In this document: piece after piece, positions 19,054 to 30,678 of the stretch
Position numbering within the stretch: the stretch's first letter is position 1
Layout: each line of letters begins with the position of its first letter
DNA from: Plasmodium relictum
Lineage: Eukaryota; Apicomplexa; Aconoidasida; Haemosporida; Plasmodiidae
NCBI RefSeq assembly: GCF_900005765.1
Contig: NC_041685.1
Location: 62,001-126,000 of the forward strand
Length of the DNA stretch: 64,000 nucleotides
Direction of reading: 5' to 3'
The notes under the pieces: generated by a model
Database searches by the model: none
What the model was told of the DNA's origin: nothing
The model's input: only the letters and a program-made list of their open reading frames with translations
Made by a program: the position numbers and the translations under genes

Positions 19054-19166
19054 ATGGCAGTAAAAAAAGTAGGAAAAATTATAAAAAAGAGAACCAAAAA
19101 ATTTACTCGTTTTCAATCAAATAGATTCTTGCGCGTTAAGGTAAACATAATGATATTGAAGAAATA

Positions 19167-19220
<54 letters not shown>

Positions 19221-19720
19221 ATTAAAATAATTATAAAAAAATTAAAAGTGTAAAAATTTGTATCAACTATATAAAATTCAACTTACAAAAAATAAGAAAA
19301 ATGGAAAACATTTTTTAAATATTTACAAAAATAAATTTATGTTTGACTTTAAATATATTTATATATTTATACATATATATTTATGTATATTTATTTTTTT
19401 TATGATTACAGCCAGCATGGAGAAAACCAAGAGGTATTGATTGTCGTGTAAGAAGAAGATATAAAGGAACAAACTTAATGCCAAGTATTGGTTATGGTAG
19501 TAATAAAAAAACAAGATTTTTATTACCAAATAATAAATATAAATATATAGTAAGAAATGTTAAGGAATTAGAACCATTAATTATGAACAATTCAAAATAT
19601 TGCGTACAAATTGCTCATAATGTTTCAAGTAAAAAAAGAAAAGAAATAATTGAAAGAGCAAAGCAAATTAATGTTTCAGTTATTAATGCAAAAGCAAGAT
19701 TACAGAAAACAGAAGAATAA
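19054..19720 (+). CDS. RPL32: 60S ribosomal protein L32 (eL32)
   Basis: Two exons, 19054-19140 and 19412-19720, joined in phase 0, giving 131 residues, the normal eL32 length. Family hallmarks are [14 protein letters not shown] near the start, [12 protein letters not shown] at the exon junction, and [14 protein letters not shown]. The intron begins right after the Lys codon before [10 protein letters not shown]. The protein belongs to the large cytosolic ribosomal subunit. The intron contains a TA microsatellite at 19170-19217. Confidence 0.97.
19170..19217. repeat. (TA)n microsatellite in the L32 intron
   Basis: A pure TA run of about 24 units inside the intron of the L32 gene. Confidence 0.95.
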
Positions 19721-20426
19721 AGTATGCTGTGTATATACGGATATTTATTTTATTCACTTTTATCTATTTTTTTTTTATTTTTTTTTATTTATTTATTTAT
19801 TTATTTTTTTTTTAATTTTATCATAAAACCTATTTAAAACAGAAGAATTAAAAAACAAAAACATTATCGGATTTTTAACAATAAGATGTCCTTATTTGCG
19901 TAACTTTCTTTTAATTACAATATACTGAAATACTATATATAATTTTTTTTTTTTAAATATCGGATTCTATGAGAATATTGTTTTCAATACTATATTCTAA
20001 AATATTAATTAAAAAAAAGAAAAAGAAATTCCATAAATATTACATGAATATTAATGCTCTATAAATTTTATAGTTTGAAAATATTTATAAATTAATGAGT
20101 ATGATTAAAATAAATGTAAAACAAATAACAAAAATCAACAAAAATTTAAATAAGTATGTACTTTAAAAAGAAAAAAATATACTAAATTAAAATATATATT
20201 TTTTCTATAACATTTTAACAAGAATACTTAATTAAAATAAAATGTATATTATATAATAAATATATATATACATAATATTAAATGAAAGTCTATGAAATTT
20301 CAATAATTATTTTAGTTTATTTTTGTTATTTTATTGCACTTTTTTTAATTTTACACGCTTCCTATTTTTCTTATTTAATTTTAAATTTATATTACTTTTT
20401 CTATATTTCATTTGCTTTTTTGTTTT
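19721..20426. other. Convergent intergenic region, L32 / TBC GAP
   Basis: About 0.7 kb shared 3' flank between two genes pointing towards each other. It has poly-T and TTTA repeats just past the L32 stop. No gene or structured terminator is visible. Confidence 0.65.
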
Positions 20427-21461
20427 CTATTTTTTATCGTTTTCATTATTTTTCATAATTTCATTATCAGAATCATTATCGGAATCATTTTCTGAATCAT
20501 TTTCTGAATCATTTTCTGAATCATTTTCTTCATCTGAGAATATAATTTCATCATCTGTTAAAACTCGTTCCCTTTCAATTTGTTTTCTTCTCTCCTCTTC
20601 AATTCTCATTTGCTCAGAAGCTTCTTCTCTGAGTTTATCTAAATTAATATTAGTCATGTCAACTGTTAAAGCATTATATATTATATTTATAAAAAATTCC
20701 CCTATTTCTTGATTATCAGATTCTTTATAATCATTAGGAAATAGTTTTTGATCTAATCTCAATAAGGCAAGAATTCTTGAAACGTCTTCTGTACTCATAA
20801 GTTCGTGTTCTAACGCTCTGCATAAAGCAATACTATATTTAAATAGAAAGACTTCTCCTTCTTTTAATAAATGCTCAAAAAACAAAATAAGAGATTCAAA
20901 TGTTAGTACATGTACATTTAAACCAATAAACCATTTAGAAACAAATGCTTCTGGTGCTATTAAATTTTTAATGTGATCATATAAATTAGGATGAAAATGT
21001 TTTAAGATACTTAAAAAAACACGAGAATCTCTTACATATGCTTTAGGCATAGCTTTAAAATAACCAGACAAATAATACTTATGTAATCCTGCAATAATTT
21101 TTACAACTTCTTTTGGTTCTAAGAAAAGTAGCAAAAAAGAAGAAATAAATGATATTCCTTGATGATAATCTTTTGTAATTGGATATATAGATTGTAACAC
21201 TTTTATTAATAATTTTCTATTTTCTTCACTATTAAAAGTTCTTACTGCATCTAATTTAATTATTCTTAAAATTTCCTTATCATCGCAGTCTTCTTTTACT
21301 TCTACATCTATATCTTCTTTTATATAACTTGTCATTATTTCATAAAAATGTTCTACACGTTTACAAATATGTTCACTATTTTCTTTGTTGATATAATTTC
21401 CATTTCTGTTTAATATAGGTGCTTCCTTTTCTTCCTCCCAAAACTTTTTACTTACTATCAT
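20427..21461 (-). CDS. TBC-domain Rab GTPase-activating protein
   Basis: A single exon of 344 residues. The TBC domain occupies ~60-255. It carries both catalytic fingers: the arginine finger I68-x-x-D71-x-x-R74 (in IIKLDAVRTF) and the glutamine finger Y99-H-Q-G (YHQGISFI). The protein should therefore be an active GAP for a Rab protein in vesicle traffic. The C-terminal ~35 residues are an acidic Ser-Glu-Asn-Asp repeat. The coding region is compact for a TBC protein, with no extra domain. The Rab partner cannot be read from sequence. It is convergent with L32. Confidence 0.9.
   Translation of the reverse strand: MIVSKKFWEEEKEAPILNRNGNYINKENSEHICKRVEHFYEIMTSYIKEDIDVEVKEDCDDKEILRIIKLDAVRTFNSEENRKLLIKVLQSIYPITKDYHQGISFISSFLLLFLEPKEVVKIIAGLHKYYLSGYFKAMPKAYVRDSRVFLSILKHFHPNLYDHIKNLIAPEAFVSKWFIGLNVHVLTFESLILFFEHLLKEGEVFLFKYSIALCRALEHELMSTEDVSRILALLRLDQKLFPNDYKESDNQEIGEFFINIIYNALTVDMTNINLDKLREEASEQMRIEEERRKQIERERVLTDDEIIFSDEENDSENDSENDSENDSDNDSDNEIMKNNENDKK
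20464..20530. repeat. 12-bp tandem repeat encoding Asp-Ser-Glu-Asn units
   Basis: About five to six copies of a GAATCATTTTCT-like unit (plus-strand sense). They encode acidic S-E-N-D / S-D-N-D tetrapeptides at the C-terminus of the TBC protein. The copies near the protein's C-terminus are slightly diverged, whereas the central ones are identical. Confidence 0.9.
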
Positions 21462-22601
21462 TTTGCTATATATATCTATACTTATATACTTTCAAAAAAA
21501 AAAAACTTCTTTTTCTATTTACTAAATTTTATATTATAAAAAAATTTTTAATTTATTACTTTTTCCTTTTTTTTAAATATAGCACATATCTTAATTGTGC
21601 ACTTTTACGTATATATAATATTCGCTTTTTTATTTAACTATGATATTATTGGTATTATTTTCTTTTTTCATTTAAAATTAAAAAAAAATTTCCTATTTAT
21701 TTTAGCATATGCTTAATTAATATATAGTTTAGTTGATTAATTTTAAATATATACATATATATATTATTTTTCTTACACTTGTTAATTTATTTCAAATTTC
21801 ATAAAAGTAAATATTTTTGTTGCATATTTTTTTTTTTTATTTTTCTAATATTTCTTTTATTTTTTTAAATATTTAGGAATTTTACAGAAAATATTCATGG
21901 CTTAATATTTTTACTTTGAATATTTTTTAACAAGAGAAAATTATATTTACACACTTTTTTCTAAAAATAAAATCTCATGCTATTCATTTATTTCATAAAC
22001 ATTAGATAATTATAAAAAAAAATTTAAATCCCATACATTCGCTAATAAAAAATATATAGATAGATGCTAAAAGAAAAAGAGTATATTGTTAAAAATACAA
22101 TATCATGGTAAAAATAAATAATTTATAAGATTTTTCATTACATTCATAGAGAATAATATAAAGTATTATTTTAACTATAAATATTTCATTTCGTTTTTAG
22201 TAAAGTAAAATATTAATTTTAAAAAAACCTAAGTATAAATATTTTATTTTTTTTCAATGTAAAAGTACATTCCATTAATAAATATCTTTTTTTTCTTGTT
22301 AATAAATGAAATTTTTTCTTTCTTCACAGAAATTATAAATAACTCTATAAGAAAAATTTAGTAATTTTAATATTTTGTTTGAAAAAACTATAAAAACTTT
22401 TCATGTGATATTCGCTTTTGCTAAAAATACTTCTGTTAATACTTTTTAAATTATAATAAAAAGAATGTATGTTCAACTAAAACAAAATAAATAAATAAAT
22501 GTAATATTATTATTTTAATATTTTAACAAAAAAAAAAAAAAAAAAAAAATTAAACAAAATTTTTGTAAGTTTTTTTTATAGATAAAAAAAAAAATTCAAA
22601 A
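21462..22601. other. Intergenic region, AP-4 epsilon 3' side to TBC GAP 5' side
   Basis: About 1.1 kb between two minus-strand genes, serving as the GAP upstream region and the AP-4 3' flank. A 24-base poly-A run lies near 22529-22550. No further exon with codon structure is seen. Confidence 0.65.
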
Positions 22602-25600
22602 TTATGCGTGAAACAAATTTCTTAGATTATCAAGAACGTTGTCAATTACACTAAAAAAAAAAAATAAAAAAAAAATTAACAAAAATTAATATGTGTATCT
22701 TCATATTTTTATATTAAAAAATTTAATGTATTTATTGATATAATGAAGATATCCTAAACTTTCTTTTGCTGTTTCTTACTTGTTTTCAACGGATTTTACT
22801 AAAAAAATTAATTTATTATTATCTATTTTTATTTTTATTAAAACTTTATGTTTGTGATAAAAACATGATACAAATGCCTCCTTTTCAGAAACTTCTACTA
22901 TTTTAGCTTTTAAATTATCCTATAAATGGAAAAAATAAATAAAATAAAAATTAAAAAAGATAAAACTGAAAGAAATGAACTTAAACAGTAAATTCAAAGA
23001 AAATATATAATGATTTACCTCAACTGCTTTAATAGCCTGAAATATATTTAATTTAACGGTATTTAAAAAAATAGCTTTCTTTTGAATATTAATATAGTTC
23101 CACTGCTTTTTATCCTATAATAAATTAAAATAAAATAAAATAAAACAATATATATATAAAGGAGAGCATAATAAAATAATAATAATGCCAATAAAAATAA
23201 TAAGAATAAAAATATAATTCAATTAAAATGAAGACAATTAAAGGAAAGAGAATATGAATAAAAATAATAAATTTGTTTTTTATAAATAATTTAAAAAAAA
23301 AAAAATTCATTAATGTATAATATCATACAAAAAACAGTTAAAATAAAACTTTTTTTTAAATACTTAAACTTATTTAATATATTAACATTTTTATAAAAAG
23401 AAAATGTAATTATTGTTAATGTGCCATAACTGTTTTTTTTTTTTTTTTCCCCCCCCTTTTTTTTTTAAATAAAAAAATTTTAGAATAATAATAAGTTATA
23501 TATTACCTCTTCTATATTTGCTTTACTTCCTTGTATTTGATCGATATTTTCAGATGACTCATTTAAATCTAACATATCAAAAGACATGGTTTTTCTTTTA
23601 ATTTCGCTTGGTTTACTTGAACTAATTAAATTATTATTCATTAAGCCAGAAGAGTTTTTCACTTTTTCATTTTGATGTACAGTGTCATCTTTACTTTGAA
23701 TTTTTTCTAAATATTTTTCAGTAAAATATGTTTTCTTTACAATACCCTGATTATTATATTTACCATTAAAATAATTTCTATTTGATAATACAGCTACTCC
23801 TTTTTTATCTGAAAAATTGGAAACATAATTATTTCTTAAGTTACTTTCTGATGAATTATTCGATATTAAACCATTAAATAAAGCAGCCGCCATTTTTTCC
23901 TTTTCTGTTAATTCATGATTTTGTACTACATTATTTGCATTCTTTTTTTTCAACCTAAATGGATTTCTACGCTTATTATATATATTGTTGTTATGATTAT
24001 CATTATGATATTCATATTCTTTTAGATGGTTAATAATATTTTCATCAAATCTTTCATAATTTTTATCACTATAATCTTCTATACTGTCCATTTTTTTTTC
24101 ATTTTCAATTTCAATTTCTTCCTTTGAATAATTGTCCCCATCTTCACCTTCTTCTTCTTTTTCTTCACCATAATCTTCTTCATTATAATTATTGTAATAA
24201 TTTTCTTCATCATCTTCAATATTAGTACTTTTTCGTATTTTCTTCTCTATCTCAATTTTTTCCAATTTAATTTTTGAGTCTATAATACCATTATATTCAT
24301 TATAATTATTTTCGTTCTTTTTTTTTTCTTCATCTCTCTCTGTTTTTTTTTTCCATTTTTTTGGTCCTACTACATTAAGTTTAAAAGGTTTTTCTTTTTC
24401 TTTTATATTTGAGAAATTATCGTTTGCAGAAATATTAACAGATGAATCATAATGATAACCTTTTTCATATGCAGAATTATTACAAGTATTTAAATTATCT
24501 AAATGAAAATTGTCATTAATTGGTACTTCGTATGGAGTAAAATTTAGTTCAGGAATAGTATTTTTTGATGTCTCAAATTGACTTTCATTTTTTCTTAAAT
24601 CTTTTGTTATGTATGTTTTTCCTCCATTTTTCAAATGTTTCTCTATAAATGGATTTAAAAAGGATAAATTTTCATCAATAACTATATTTTGCTTACTTTT
24701 TACAGAAAATAAATTTTTCATTAAAGTAGGATTATTTAAAATTAAATCAAATTCATAACATCTTTGTTGCATATCAGTTTGTTGACTGTTTTTGTATTTC
24801 TCAATTAATTTGTTTGCTACTACGTGGTCAGTTATATTATTACAGCAACATAATTTAAAAATAGCTGTTATTATGCATGATTTTACTCTATCTGTATTGT
24901 TAAAATTTTTTTCTAAACATTCACATAATAAATCAATAATATCTTCTGCAGTATAATTTTCTAAATCGCATAAATAACTATATTCACCTAATATCCAGCA
25001 AATAATTTGCATTAAAATAAATGGAATATTTTCATTATTTTCTAATAACCTTATGTATGTATTAACAGCATATTTCCTTAAATTATCTATATCATCATTA
25101 ATTTTTTTTTTTTCTTTCAATTCTTTTTTATGTAAATCGTTATTACTTTTTTCATATTCATAACTATTATTGTTATTTTCTATATTCTTATTATTTTCAC
25201 TCTTTATATAATTTCTCTCATTATTAATTTCATTATCCTCATTATTTATAACATCATCCTTTATATCATTTATATTATCTCTTTTAATAGAATTAATATC
25301 ATTAATATCATAATTTATATTATTTAATTCCCCATTTGAATTATTATTATTCATATCATATAAACCCTTTTCTGTATTAAGAATATCTTTATTTTCTATA
25401 TCTTCAATATTCAAATTTTCAATATTCACATTGTTAGAATTATTATTTTCGTTATTTATTTCATTTCTAATAATCTCGTCACCTGAATCTGAATCTAAAC
25501 AAATAGAACTGTCTTTTAATAATTTAATAAGAGAATAGGAGTAATTTTCATCTAATAATTCACCTACTGATAAAAACACGGAGTTAATTTTATTTAAAAA

Positions 25601-26723
25601 CCAAACATCATCAGGTGTATATCTTTCAATTAGTTGAATAATTTTACAAGCTAAATCATGTTTAAAATGAATATCTAGAGAATTATTCATATAAAATAAT
25701 AATTTATCAACTATAACTTGAACATTCAATGGATTTGTCATTTGATATAGAAGATCTAATGTTTTCATTTTAAGTGTTTCATCTTTATCTTCTAAGCAGT
25801 CTACTACAGCCAATTGATGTTCACTTGCATACATAGGATTAATTTTCACTATTAAAGCTAACCCTGTTACCCCTACATATTTAAGATTATGATTATCTGA
25901 TGAGATAAATCTAGAAATAGATAAAGATGCCAATTCTAATAAATGATGAGATGGATATATTGTTGTAATAGTTTTAACACATTCATAAATAATAGCATAT
26001 CCAACATTGATACCAAAATCAGCCCTATGCATTGTTTTCTGCAATACTTCATACATCTGCTCAGATAATTTTTTATTTGAAAATCCTAAAATTCGAAAAA
26101 TAGATAAAATTTTTATTTGTATCCAAGGTGCTGGTATTCTGTGATAATCATAATCCCTTGGCAATTTATTTTCAGTAATTTGTTTTAGTATAGAAACTAA
26201 ATATGGTACTAATTTAATACAGTAAGTCATATCACTTTTAGCTATGCAATGAATTAAATTTAATGAAGCTCCCATAACTGAAGGATCTACATCACATAAT
26301 AATTTTTTTAAATAATTGTCTATCTCTTTAATTAATGAAGGGTCTATTAAATACATTTTATGCAATAACATGCATACTTTTTTTCTTATTAATTCATTTT
26401 TATGATTTAACAAATTTGTAATAATTGGAAATATAGCTGGTATCATTTCATTATTTAATAATTTACATACACAGTTTAAAGCTGCCCATATTTCTAAATG
26501 GTTATCACTTTTTAAATCTTTTTGAATTGTATTAATTAATAACAACATTAATTCATGATCCTTGTTCAAAAATAAATTACAAGCTAAATAACCAGTTCTT
26601 TTACATAAAATATTTTTTTCATGAGCTAACTTAACTGCATGAATATAAGCAAATGAAGCATCGTGGCCTAGCATTTCAATATAAATAGCTCTAATTAAAT
26701 ATTCTTTTATTTGTTTCTTTAAA

Positions 26724-26755
<32 letters not shown>

Positions 26756-27238
26756 ATATAAATAAATAAAAGTATAAATATATTATAACTAAATTTTACA
26801 TTCAAAACATAATAATTAAAATTTATAATCAAACATTAGATCACTGAGCCATTACAACAAATAGAAAAAATCAAAAATTATAAGGTATGTAATACAATAA
26901 AAATTCTTTAACATATATGTACTTAAATAAGCATATAAAATTTTAAAACATGTTTTTTTCTTTTATAAACATACAACCGATGAATTAGGCTCAGAAAATC
27001 TTGATTTTAATAAAATAATTTCATTGCAAATAATCCTATCTTCCTCCTTTAAAAAAAAAAAAGAATAACAAAATAAATAAAAATTATTTGGAATAAAAAA
27101 AAAAAAAATAATAATAAAAATAAATGAAAACACATTTATATTAAAAAAATTATTTACTTGTTTAGAACGAGTTTCTCCTATAGATTTAGCCAAATCGAAA
27201 AATTCTTTTGATAAGTATGATCCAGTTAATCCAAGCAT
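22602..27238 (-). CDS. AP4E: AP-4 complex subunit epsilon
   Basis: Six exons in transcript order: 27158-27238, 26975-27046, 23507-26716, 23019-23114, 22780-22919 and 22602-22650, giving 1215 residues. The N-terminal adaptin trunk is well conserved: MLGLTGSYLSKEFFDLAKSI, then KEYLIRAIYIEMLGHDASF-YIHAVKL and KRTGYLACNLFLN, with HEAT-like helices up to ~725. An Asn/Asp/Glu-rich insert of ~130 residues (~467-595) interrupts the trunk. A long acidic, low-complexity hinge and a short C-terminal appendage follow. The initial MLG-LTGSY plus the gap-free GETRSK-EEDRII segment fit epsilon rather than gamma or alpha adaptins. AP-4 sorts cargo at the trans-Golgi. The last 49-base exon was placed from a GTAAG donor and a poly-T/TAG acceptor and is less certain. 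Confidence 0.88.
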
Positions 27239-29319
27239 CTTATATTCATTTATTTTATTTTATCTTTTCTTTTTTTTTTTTTTTTTTTGCTTCCCCCTTC
27301 TTTTTAAATATTACTTCTGACTTCTTATCTTATTTCTCTTATAACGCAGTATCAAGTTAATTTCCAATTTCACTTTTTTAAAAAGAAAACAAAGAAATAA
27401 CCATTCAAATAGGTTAACATTTAAAATGTAAAATATTAAAAATTAGAAGAAAAATCAAATAAAATTACATTTTATTTATAATTAAAAGTCCTATGTTAAA
27501 TAAAAGGATTAATTATATTATTAATCAAATTTTTTTAAGTGTAAAGAAAAAAAATATATATATTTATGTATATATATGACTTGAATATGTATTTGTTTAA
27601 AATTAATTAAAAAAAATAAATTTTAAATTTCAAAAGTAGAAAAACCATATATTATCAAAAATTTCACAAATTTATAAAAAAAAAAATTTTAAATCTTAAA
27701 ATAATAAATTTAATATGTAAAATTATATATACTTAAAAAAATATGTGTTTTTATAAACAATATGCTTTTCTTTATCAAAAATTTTCAAAGAAAAAAAAAT
27801 AAAAAAATACATCTGTAAATTTTTAGTTATATCAAAAAAAGAAAAAACAGAAAAAAAATTTTAAAAACTTTTTTTCTGACTTTTTAATTATATTTTTAGT
27901 TATATGAAAATTATTAAAAAATATATATTTTTTCTTGAATTTATATTTTAATAATAATTTTCTTTTTTTTTCATTATTTTCATAAATAGATAATAAATAA
28001 ACACGAAGAAAAAATATGAAAAAAAAAAATAGAAAACAAAAGAGAAAAAAAATTTTAAATTATTATTTATATTTTAACGAGATAAATTTTAATCATAGTT
28101 TACAACTTAAAAACTACAAAAAGTGATTCACTTATTACATCTATTGAATTATATATTTTTTTTTTTTATATAAAAATATACGATACGTTAATTATGTAGG
28201 TATTTAAAAGCATAATTTAGGAACTATTAATAAATTTAAAATTTAGACAACTTAAAAAATTTTTTTTTTAATTTTTTATGTCATTTAATAGTATCAGATA
28301 TTTTTTATAGATACTTATAAACAAAAAGAAACGTAATGGAAAATGTATATTTCTTCTATAATGTTCTGATATATGATGTAGGAAATTTAAAAAAATAAAA
28401 AATAAAAACAATAAACTAGTATTTTTTTTTTTTTTTTTATTAGTGTCTTCTTTTTAATAGAAACATCTAAATAAGAAAAATGCTTACTATTCAAGGAGAA
28501 TCATAAAGTATAAAATAAATTTTAAAAATAAGACTAATATAAAAACATTTAATAATGGTTTATTTAGATTATTTACTGAAATATAAAAAATAAATTCCTA
28601 TCATTGGAAATTATAAAACGTTATATGAATTTTGCTATAGTTAAAATTTCTTTACAATTTTTTTTTATTTTTTAACATATATATACATGTATTATGCTTT
28701 TTAAGTATTATTAGTAAATGTCGATATTTTTAGTTATTATCGCAAAGTTTTATCGTAAAATATTAATTAAAAGAATAGCAATTTATCATTATGAATGCAA
28801 TAAGGTGTTTCTGCAAATTTTTGTTAAAGTTCTCTCACTAAAAATTGTTAATTTTATATGCAATAATCTCATCATGTTACTTTAAAAATTTCTAATATAT
28901 TTAAGAAATTTAATTAAAGAGAAAAATCATTTTTTTTTTTTTTAAATTGTTTCTATTCATTTACTTTTTTTTCTAAAAGTCAGTTGTGTTTTGTATTTTT
29001 TTTTTTTTTCTAAAGTGATGTAGGTACATAATTTTTTCCTTTTTTATTATTACTTTTGTAACATTGTAAATTAAGAGAAAAATAAAAAATTATGACATAT
29101 CTATATATACTATTATAAATATAATTATTATTTGTCAGTTTTAGTCTCATGATTTAATCTATATAATATACTTAACAAAATACAAACATATTTTTTTTTT
29201 TTTTTCTTTACCTTTTTCTTCAATTCTTCTTTTCTTCTTTTCCGTTTTTATTTTATTTATTTTTTTTTTTTTTGTCTATTTTTTTTTTTTTTCTTCATAT
29301 ATACATTTTTTTAGTCAAA
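27239..29319. promoter_or_regulatory. Divergent upstream region, AP-4 epsilon / PH-domain protein
   Basis: About 2.1 kb between two genes transcribed away from each other, so it must hold both promoters. It contains poly-T blocks (27271-27288, 28424-28439, 28991-29010) and no recognisable gene. No specific transcription-factor site stands out. Confidence 0.55.
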
Positions 29320-30250
29320 ATGAATTCAATAAAATTGTTTTTTTTTATTTGTTTAGTGAAAGTTTGCTTAAGCAAATGCAATTCAATATTTTTTAATAAA
29401 AATGTTGATAAATGGACAAAAGAACTTTTAAAAATGCCTAAAAGTGAATATAATAATTTAAATGAGTTAAATGAACTTAATGATAGACAATTTTGTGGAA
29501 AATCACTTAAACATTTAGCAGGGTTAATTTTAGATAAATCAGATAAAGAAGCAAAGTTAATTATTGAAGGATCCATAATATCTAATAAACTAATATTAAA
29601 AATGGGAGATATAAAAGAAAAGGAGATTAATATTAATGATATAATTTTACCAATAGAAACTTTATCAAATAAATGTATTAACATACGACACATGAAGGAG
29701 TTTGATTCTATAATTTTATGTTTAGGTAATAAAGTTATCAGAAATTTTTGGATAAATTCAATAACCGATGCTGTTTTATGTAAAATGACAAAAAATAATG
29801 GAAAACTACCTGAATTTAATTATGAGGAAAAAAAGGAAAATAACAATAACGAAAATGATGAAGAAGAGGAAAACGAAGAAGATAATAAAGGTGAAAATAG
29901 AAACGAAAAAGATGAAAAAAAAAAAAAATACATTAACGAAGAATTTGATGAAGAAGAAGAAAATGAAGAAAAAGGATTAAAATTAAGAATAGCTAAAAGT
30001 AAATTTGGATATCCACAAGTAAAAATTAATGGAAAAAATGTAGAAGATATTAAAAAAGAAGAATTATCAAAAAAATTATCAAAGTATGTCAAAAAACAGA
30101 AAATAAAAGTTTTTATTTAAATATATATATATAAATACTCTATGTAAATAATTATTTTTTTTTAGGTCTCAAAATGAATTAAACAATTTACAGAATGAAG
30201 AATATGAAGAAAGTCCTAATAATGACACAGATATAGACAATACAGAATAA
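29320..30250 (+). CDS. PH domain-containing protein with signal peptide
   Basis: Two exons, 29320-30083 and 30166-30250, joined in phase 2, giving 282 residues. I start at the ATG at 29320, which is the first Met in frame and opens a hydrophobic stretch (LFFFICLVKVCL) typical of a signal peptide. Residues ~60-155 form a pleckstrin-homology fold: a beta strand with LKHLAGLIL, and the hallmark C-terminal helix with Trp (NFWINSITDAVL). A highly acidic Glu/Asn/Lys stretch (~165-225) follows, and then a second conserved block (LRIAKSKFGYPQVKING) that repeats the pattern of a small beta domain. PH domains usually bind phosphoinositides in the cytosol, so the apparent signal sequence is odd. The gene is convergent with the giant membrane-protein gene. 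Confidence 0.8.
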
Positions 30251-30678
30251 AATTATAATAGTAAATTTTTTTTTTATGTGAAATTACATATGCAATCCTA
30301 GAAATTTAATGGCACCATGAAAATTAAAATACCTTTGAACTTCTATAAAAAAAAAAATAAATAATTAATTCCTCATTTTTATTTTAAACTTATGTACGTG
30401 GATTTTTTTTTTTATATAGAGGATTACGTAATTTTATGTTTTATATAATTTCAAATGAGTTTTTGTATGTTTAATTTATATATATATCTATTGGTAATAT
30501 TATTTTGTAATTTTTTTTTTTTTATTTTTAAAATAGAAAATTTTTTAATATCGTAAATATAACACCTTCGTGTAAACATATCTTTGTCTTTTGTAGATAC
30601 TTTTAAATGTTTGTATATATTCATGTCCCTTTTTTTTCTTTTTTTTTTTTTTTTTTTTTTTTTATACATATATATTCT
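30251..30678. other. Convergent intergenic region, PH protein / giant membrane protein
   Basis: Only 0.4 kb separates the two stop codons. It contains poly-T tracts at 30513-30523 and 30631-30662 and is probably shared 3' UTR. No gene is seen. Confidence 0.65.

Noticed and set aside
20323-20712. Plus-strand frame of ~129 codons with Ser-Glu repeats
   Set aside because: It is the antisense of the acidic repeat of the TBC protein, which has both catalytic fingers on the other strand.
29820-30092. Serine/phenylalanine-rich minus-strand frame
   Set aside because: It is the antisense shadow of the acidic linker of the PH-domain protein.
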